32,377 nt of DNA from Paracoccaceae bacterium (GTDB lineage Bacteria > Pseudomonadota > Alphaproteobacteria > Rhodobacterales > Rhodobacteraceae), in assembly GCA_015485375.1 (NCBI GenBank), contig WFTU01000440.1, positions 1-32,377 of the forward strand, in the 5' to 3' direction. How positions within the stretch are numbered: the stretch's first letter is position 1; each line of letters starts with the position of its first letter. The translations under genes and the position numbers were made by a program. Of this stretch, positions 27,782 to 32,377 are shown in pieces. The notes beneath the pieces are model-generated. The model was not told the DNA's origin. It ran no database searches and worked only from the letters and a program-made list of their open reading frames with translations.

Positions 27782-28942
27782 CTAGAGGGCCGCGACGATT
27801 TTACGGAACATATCGAGGTTTTGCTCGTAGGACCCATCCTCGCGGAAGCCGCGATCGGCGGAATTGACGGCGATCACCACGTTTTCCGGCTCGTTGACGT
27901 AGATATACTGACCGTAGATGCCGCGGGCGAAATATTCGCCCCCGGTGGCATCGGCGGGGACCCACCACTGGTAGCCATACTGGATTTCGCCCGGCGCGGT
28001 CGGGGCGCTGGGACGGGTGGAGGCGATGACCCAGTCGCGCGGCACGATCTGTTGTCCGTCGAGTGCGCCGCCGTTCAGGAACAGCAGGCCGAGGCGGGCG
28101 TAGTCGCGGGTGCGCAGGTTCAGGCCGCCGAGGACAAAGGCCACGCCGTCACCGTCGGTCAGGTAGTAGGGGTCGGCCTCCAACCGGAGCGGGGTAAGGA
28201 GTTTTTCCGCCAGCAGGTCGGGGATCGGGCGGCCGGTGGCGCCGCGGATCACCATGCCGATGATGTGGGTATCGATGGAGACATATTGCCATGCCTTGCC
28301 TGCGGGGCGATCCCGTTCTTTCAGGCCGGCGGCGAAACCGTCCATCGAGCCGCCCATGGCCAGCACGCGGCCCATTTTGTTGATATCGGAATTGAAGTCG
28401 AGGTAATCCTCGTTGAATGTCACGCCGCTGGCCATGTTCAGAACGTTGCGGATGCTGGCACCGTTATAGGCGCTGTCGGCCAGTTCGGGGACGTATTTGA
28501 CCACCGGATCGTCGAGGGAGTCGATGGCACCCTCGTCCAGCAGGATTCCCATGAGCGCGGAGAGGTAGCTTTTGGCGACGGACCAGGAAATGCGGAGGTC
28601 TTCGGGACTGGTGCCGAGGAAGTAGTTTTCATAGGCGACCTTGCCGTCCTTCACCACCACAAGGCCGGTGACGGAGCGGTCGGTGATCCAGCCGTCCAGT
28701 CCGGCGGGCATGTCGCGCGGCTCGGGCGGGAGCGGCGAGGGCGTGGCTGTGGGCAGGGTCATCGGCTTGTTCAGGAACATGGCGTCCATGTTGCTGAAGT
28801 TGGTGACGATGTTTTCCTCGGCGAACAGGGAATTCACGGCCATCAGGCGTTTGATGTCGGTCCATTTCCAGGCGACGCCGACAGCGGCAACAATTGTGAG
28901 GGTAAGCACTATGCGTAAAGTCCATTTCAGAAAAGATTTCAC
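27782..28942 (-). CDS. Serine hydrolase, beta-lactamase (class C/PBP4*) family
   Basis: N-terminal TM/signal; RISWSVAKSYLSALMG (SxxK), GVTFNEDYLDF, YGYQWWVPADATGGEYFARGIYGQYIYV. Confidence 0.9.
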   Translation of the reverse strand: MKSFLKWTLRIVLTLTIVAAVGVAWKWTDIKRLMAVNSLFAEENIVTNFSNMDAMFLNKPMTLPTATPSPLPPEPRDMPAGLDGWITDRSVTGLVVVKDGKVAYENYFLGTSPEDLRISWSVAKSYLSALMGILLDEGAIDSLDDPVVKYVPELADSAYNGASIRNVLNMASGVTFNEDYLDFNSDINKMGRVLAMGGSMDGFAAGLKERDRPAGKAWQYVSIDTHIIGMVIRGATGRPIPDLLAEKLLTPLRLEADPYYLTDGDGVAFVLGGLNLRTRDYARLGLLFLNGGALDGQQIVPRDWVIASTRPSAPTAPGEIQYGYQWWVPADATGGEYFARGIYGQYIYVNEPENVVIAVNSADRGFREDGSYEQNLDMFRKIVAAL

Positions 28943-28956
28943 GGGATTTCCAATCG

Positions 28957-29604
28957 TTAAGCTAGCAACATTCTGAGGCCGCTGGTGACATCCGCACGGA
29001 TGGCGAGGCGCAGGCCCGGTTCGTCGCCGACACGCAGCGCGGCAAGGATGGTGCGGTGTTTCTCGCTCGCCTGTTTTCGGTGCAGACGGGAGTAGAGCGC
29101 GCGCATGGTCGGGCCGGATTGTAGCCAGACGGTTTCCGTCAGGGCCAGCATGGCGGGGGATTGCGCGCGCAGGTAAAGGGTGCGGTGGAATTCGAGGTTG
29201 GCACGGACGTAGCCGGTGGCGTCGGCCTTCACGATGGTCTGGTCGATGGTGGAGTTGATGGCTTGCAGGCGCTCGATCAGGGCGGAGTGGACGCGCGGCA
29301 GGGCGCGCGAGCCGAGCTCGGGTTCAAGGATGGCGCGCAGGCAGGCGAGCTCCTCGATCCGGTCATTGGTGAGCGCGGGGGTGGAGACGCGGCCGGAGGC
29401 GGACAGCACCAGCGCGCCCTCGGCTGCAAGGCGGCGGACGGCTTCGCGGGCGGGGGTCATGGAGACGCCGAATTCGGCGGCGATACCGCGCAGGGTCAGG
29501 GCGGCACCGGGGGCCATTTCGCCGTGCATGATGCGGGCGCGGATGATGCGGTAGACCTGTTCGTGGGCCGGAGTCGTCGGTTCTGCGGGGCGTGTTTTGT
29601 CCAT
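28957..29604 (-). CDS. GntR-family regulator (FCD/FadR subfamily)
   Basis: EQVYRIIRARIMHGEMAPGAALTLRGIAAEFGVSMTPAREAVRRLAAEGAL HTH with a C-terminal helical domain. Confidence 0.92.
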   Translation of the reverse strand: MDKTRPAEPTTPAHEQVYRIIRARIMHGEMAPGAALTLRGIAAEFGVSMTPAREAVRRLAAEGALVLSASGRVSTPALTNDRIEELACLRAILEPELGSRALPRVHSALIERLQAINSTIDQTIVKADATGYVRANLEFHRTLYLRAQSPAMLALTETVWLQSGPTMRALYSRLHRKQASEKHRTILAALRVGDEPGLRLAIRADVTSGLRMLLA

Positions 29605-29635
29605 CCGCGCATTTTGTGATCACAAGATGCAGAGG

Positions 29636-30322
29636 TCAAGCCCCGAAATCGACCGCGTGCAGTTTTGCCCCGTGCTGGCGCAGCCAGTGGCGGTGGTCCT
29701 GATACTCCGGCATCAGGGTTTCGACTTGCGCCCAGAAGGCGGTGGAGTGGTTCATTTCAACCAGATGCGCGACCTCGTGCGCCACGACATATTCCATCAC
29801 CTTCGGCGGAGCCATGACCAGACGCCATGAAAACATCAGGTTGCCTTCGCCGGAGCAGGAGCCCCAGCGGGAGCGGGTATCGCGCAGGGTCACGCGCTTG
29901 AAGGGGCGGTTGATGCGGGTGGTGTAATGTTCGACGAGGGGCAGGATGGTGTTGCGGGCCTCGGTCCGGAAAAAGGCCCGCAGGCGGCGGGCGGGGTTTG
30001 GTGTTGCGACCTCGATATGCGGAGCGGCAAGGCGCACGGATTTGCCGGTTGTGGTGCGCAGGGTCAGGGTCTCGCCACGAAACGGGATTTCCGCACCGTC
30101 GGTCAGGGGCGCGCGCTCGGGAAGTTTGGCCATTTGCGCGCGGAGCCATTGTTCCTGCTTGACGGCAAAGGCCTTGGCCTGTCGCAGGGGTGTGCGTTTC
30201 GGCAGGGTGAGCGTGGCCTCTCCGCTGACCTGTGACAGGCGCAGGGTCAGGCGTTTGGCGCGGGCATTGCGTTTGAGGCGGACCTCGATCGGTGGATGGC
30301 CGATGGTAACGGTTTCGCTCAA
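29636..30322 (-). CDS. YgjP-like (DUF45/M48-type) metallopeptidase
   Basis: RDTRSRWGSCSGEGNLMFSWRLVMAPPKVMEYVVAHEVAHLVEMNHSTAFW (HEXXH-type zinc motif HEVAH). Confidence 0.92.
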   Translation of the reverse strand: MSETVTIGHPPIEVRLKRNARAKRLTLRLSQVSGEATLTLPKRTPLRQAKAFAVKQEQWLRAQMAKLPERAPLTDGAEIPFRGETLTLRTTTGKSVRLAAPHIEVATPNPARRLRAFFRTEARNTILPLVEHYTTRINRPFKRVTLRDTRSRWGSCSGEGNLMFSWRLVMAPPKVMEYVVAHEVAHLVEMNHSTAFWAQVETLMPEYQDHRHWLRQHGAKLHAVDFGA

Positions 30323-31572
30323 GCCTTGACCTTGCTGCGGTTGGTTTCGATGAAATCGGCCACCTTCGGCTGGATGATCTCGCGCCAGCGGGAACCGTTG
30401 AAGATACCATAATGCCCGACGCCCTCCTGCACATAATGCGCATGTTTCTTGGCGGGGAGTTTCGGGGTCAGGGTATGCGCGGCCTCGGTCTGGCCGATGC
30501 CGGTGATGTCGTCCTTCTCCCCCTCGATGGTCAGGATGGCGATGTCCCTGATCGCGGCGGGGTCCACCAGCGTATTGCGGTGGTAGTAGGCGCCGATGGC
30601 CAGCAGGCGTTTCTGGAACACCCGCTCGATGGTTTGCAGGTAGAACTCCGAGGTCAGGTCCATCACTGCCATATATTCGTCATAGAATTTTCGGTGGGCA
30701 GCGGTGCTGTCGCCGTCGCCCCTAATCAGATGGTTGAACTGGTTCTTGTGCGCATCGACGTGTTTGTCGATGTTCATGGCCAGAAAGCCGGAAAGCTGCA
30801 GGAAGCCGGGATAGACGCGGCGCATGAAGCCCGGGTTGGGCCAGGGCACGGTGACGATCACGTTGTTCTCGAACCACGAAAGCGGGCGGGTTGTGGCCAG
30901 CTCGTTCGGTTGCTTCGGGTTCTTCGCTGTGTCGATCGGGGAGCCCATCAGGGTGATCGAGGACGGGCGGAACGGGTCCTTGTTCATCGCCATCAGGCTG
31001 GCGGCGACCATCATCGGCACGCCGGGCTGGCAGACGGCCATCACGGCGGGGCGCTCGCCATCCTCGCCAAGGATACGGCAGAACTCGATCAGGTAGTCGG
31101 TGTAGTCATCGAGGTCGAACACCCCTTCGGCAAGTGGCACCTCGCGCGCGTCGATCCAGTCGGTGATATAGACGTCGTGATCCGGCAACATCTGTTTCAC
31201 CGTGCCGCGCAGCAGCGTGGCGTAGTGGCCGGACATCGGCGCGATGATCAGGACCTTGGGATCGTTGCGGGCCTCTGCGGCCCCGGAGTCGCGTTTGAAA
31301 TGCAGCAGGTTGCAGAAGGGGAGCGCGTGGGTGACCTCCTCGAGGATCGGCGTCTCCACCCCGTCAACGGTGGTCGAGTCCAGCCCGAACTCCGGTTTCC
31401 CGTAGCGGCGCGTGGCGTTGATGAACATCTCGAACGCGGCGGAGGAGGCCTTGGCGGGGTAGCTCTCGGCGAAGGGATTGAACGGTGAATTGAGCGCCTG
31501 CTGGCCCATGCGGGCATAGGTGCGCATGGGCGAAATGGCGGCGTGGGTCAGTTCGTAGGCGTGATAAAGCAT
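30319..31572 (-). CDS. phaZ: Intracellular polyhydroxyalkanoate depolymerase
   Basis: MLYHAYELTHAAISPMRTYARMG, LIIAPMSGHYATLLRGTVKQMLPDHDVYITDWIDAREVPL, VMAVCQPGVPMMVAASLM, HYVQEGVGHYGIFNGSRWR. 4-nt overlap with the YgjP-like gene. Confidence 0.93.
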   Translation of the reverse strand: MLYHAYELTHAAISPMRTYARMGQQALNSPFNPFAESYPAKASSAAFEMFINATRRYGKPEFGLDSTTVDGVETPILEEVTHALPFCNLLHFKRDSGAAEARNDPKVLIIAPMSGHYATLLRGTVKQMLPDHDVYITDWIDAREVPLAEGVFDLDDYTDYLIEFCRILGEDGERPAVMAVCQPGVPMMVAASLMAMNKDPFRPSSITLMGSPIDTAKNPKQPNELATTRPLSWFENNVIVTVPWPNPGFMRRVYPGFLQLSGFLAMNIDKHVDAHKNQFNHLIRGDGDSTAAHRKFYDEYMAVMDLTSEFYLQTIERVFQKRLLAIGAYYHRNTLVDPAAIRDIAILTIEGEKDDITGIGQTEAAHTLTPKLPAKKHAHYVQEGVGHYGIFNGSRWREIIQPKVADFIETNRSKVKA

Positions 31573-31735
31573 GGCGTTCCTGAATGGTTTCCCTGAAACT
31601 AGGGCCGATTTTGCATCGCATCAAGTCATTTCGCACTTGCAGCACATGCGACAAATCTCCTAAAGGCTTTGACAAAGGCCTTCTGCATGTGGCAGGTGGC
31701 AGCAGAAATTGTCCGAAATGATTCAGGGGATACCG

Positions 31736-32068
31736 ATGCCCAAGGAAGAGTGGGGCGTAAAGCGCCTTTGCCCGAAATGTAACGTTCGTTTTTACGATCT
31801 GCAGAAAGATCCGATGACCTGCCCGTCCTGCGGCGCGGAATTCGATCTCGCGTCCCTGACGGATACCGGCAACAAGTCCGCCGGAACCACCAAGGCGAAA
31901 GCCAAGGAGGCGGAGGTTGCGGAACCGGTAGCGGATATCGAGGATGCCGAAGTCATTCTGGACGACGACGATGCGGTTCCCGCTGACGACGACCTGCTGG
32001 ATGACGACGATGATACAGTCGCGCTCGAGGAAATCGCCGACGTTCCGGCAACCGAAGAGGAAAGCTGA
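31736..32068 (+). CDS. TIGR02300-type FYDLN acidic zinc-ribbon protein
   Basis: MPKEEWGVKRLCPKCNVRFYDLQKDPMTCPSCGAEFD, then an acidic tail. The in-frame upstream TTG (31709) and ATG (31718) are alternative starts. Confidence 0.85.
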   Translation: MPKEEWGVKRLCPKCNVRFYDLQKDPMTCPSCGAEFDLASLTDTGNKSAGTTKAKAKEAEVAEPVADIEDAEVILDDDDAVPADDDLLDDDDDTVALEEIADVPATEEES

Positions 32069-32158
32069 TTTACGCTTTCAGGCGGCATTTTTCGCTTGAA
32101 CTTGCGCGAATCCACCCATAGATACGGGGCGTTGCCGGTTGACCGGCTACACCCTAAC

Positions 32159-32234
<76 letters not shown>

Positions 32235-32377
32235 ATTTTCCGAATGCATTTCGATATATTTTAGAATGGGTTGCGGGGTAGCCGGTTACCTCTTGCGGGC
32301 GTTGTCACCGTTTCGCATGCAGTCCCGTGTCACCGTGTAGTCACTCAGGAAAGGATGAACAATATCGCAAATTCTTC

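Noticed and set aside
25851-27785. 644-aa ORF antisense to recQ
   Set aside because: Shadow ORF opposite a confident RecQ; composition (G/V/A/D-rich) typical of a complementary frame.
27740-28918. 392-aa plus-strand ORF over the serine hydrolase, and similarly 30412..31488 over phaZ
   Set aside because: Shadow frames opposite well-supported genes.

Overview
The window is a GC-rich alphaproteobacterial (Rhodobacterales-like) chromosomal segment. Its centre is a nearly complete Calvin-cycle operon: divergent cbbR | cbbF-cbbP-cbbT-gap-pgk-cbbA-[form II RuBisCO-like gene]-rpe-cbbY-redoxin-cbbZ/gph. The most important observation is the product of the RuBisCO gene (12650..14038). It aligns residue-for-residue by numbering with the form II enzyme of Rhodospirillum rubrum and keeps the substrate and phosphate-binding residues (E48, T53, N111, K166, K168, H287, R288, H321, S368, G369, G370). 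However, it has lost the carbamylated lysine (K191->E), one Mg ligand (E194->Q) and the loop-6 catalytic lysine (K329->R). It is therefore an intact 462-aa, form II-derived RuBisCO-like protein sitting in the cbbM slot of an otherwise intact operon that includes phosphoribulokinase. The flanks hold mostly housekeeping genes: glycerate kinase (truncated by the window edge), HdeD-like membrane protein, Mrp/ApbC ATPase, an orphan ParB-like gene next to a striking palindrome array, PatB-type aminotransferase, waaA, lpxK, PBP1A, glnK-amtB, Lrp, RecQ, serine hydrolase, GntR regulator, YgjP-like metallopeptidase, PHA depolymerase, a TIGR02300-type protein and tRNA-Ala(GGC). All family calls come from motif recognition and recalled reference sequences. 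No database search or alignment was run.
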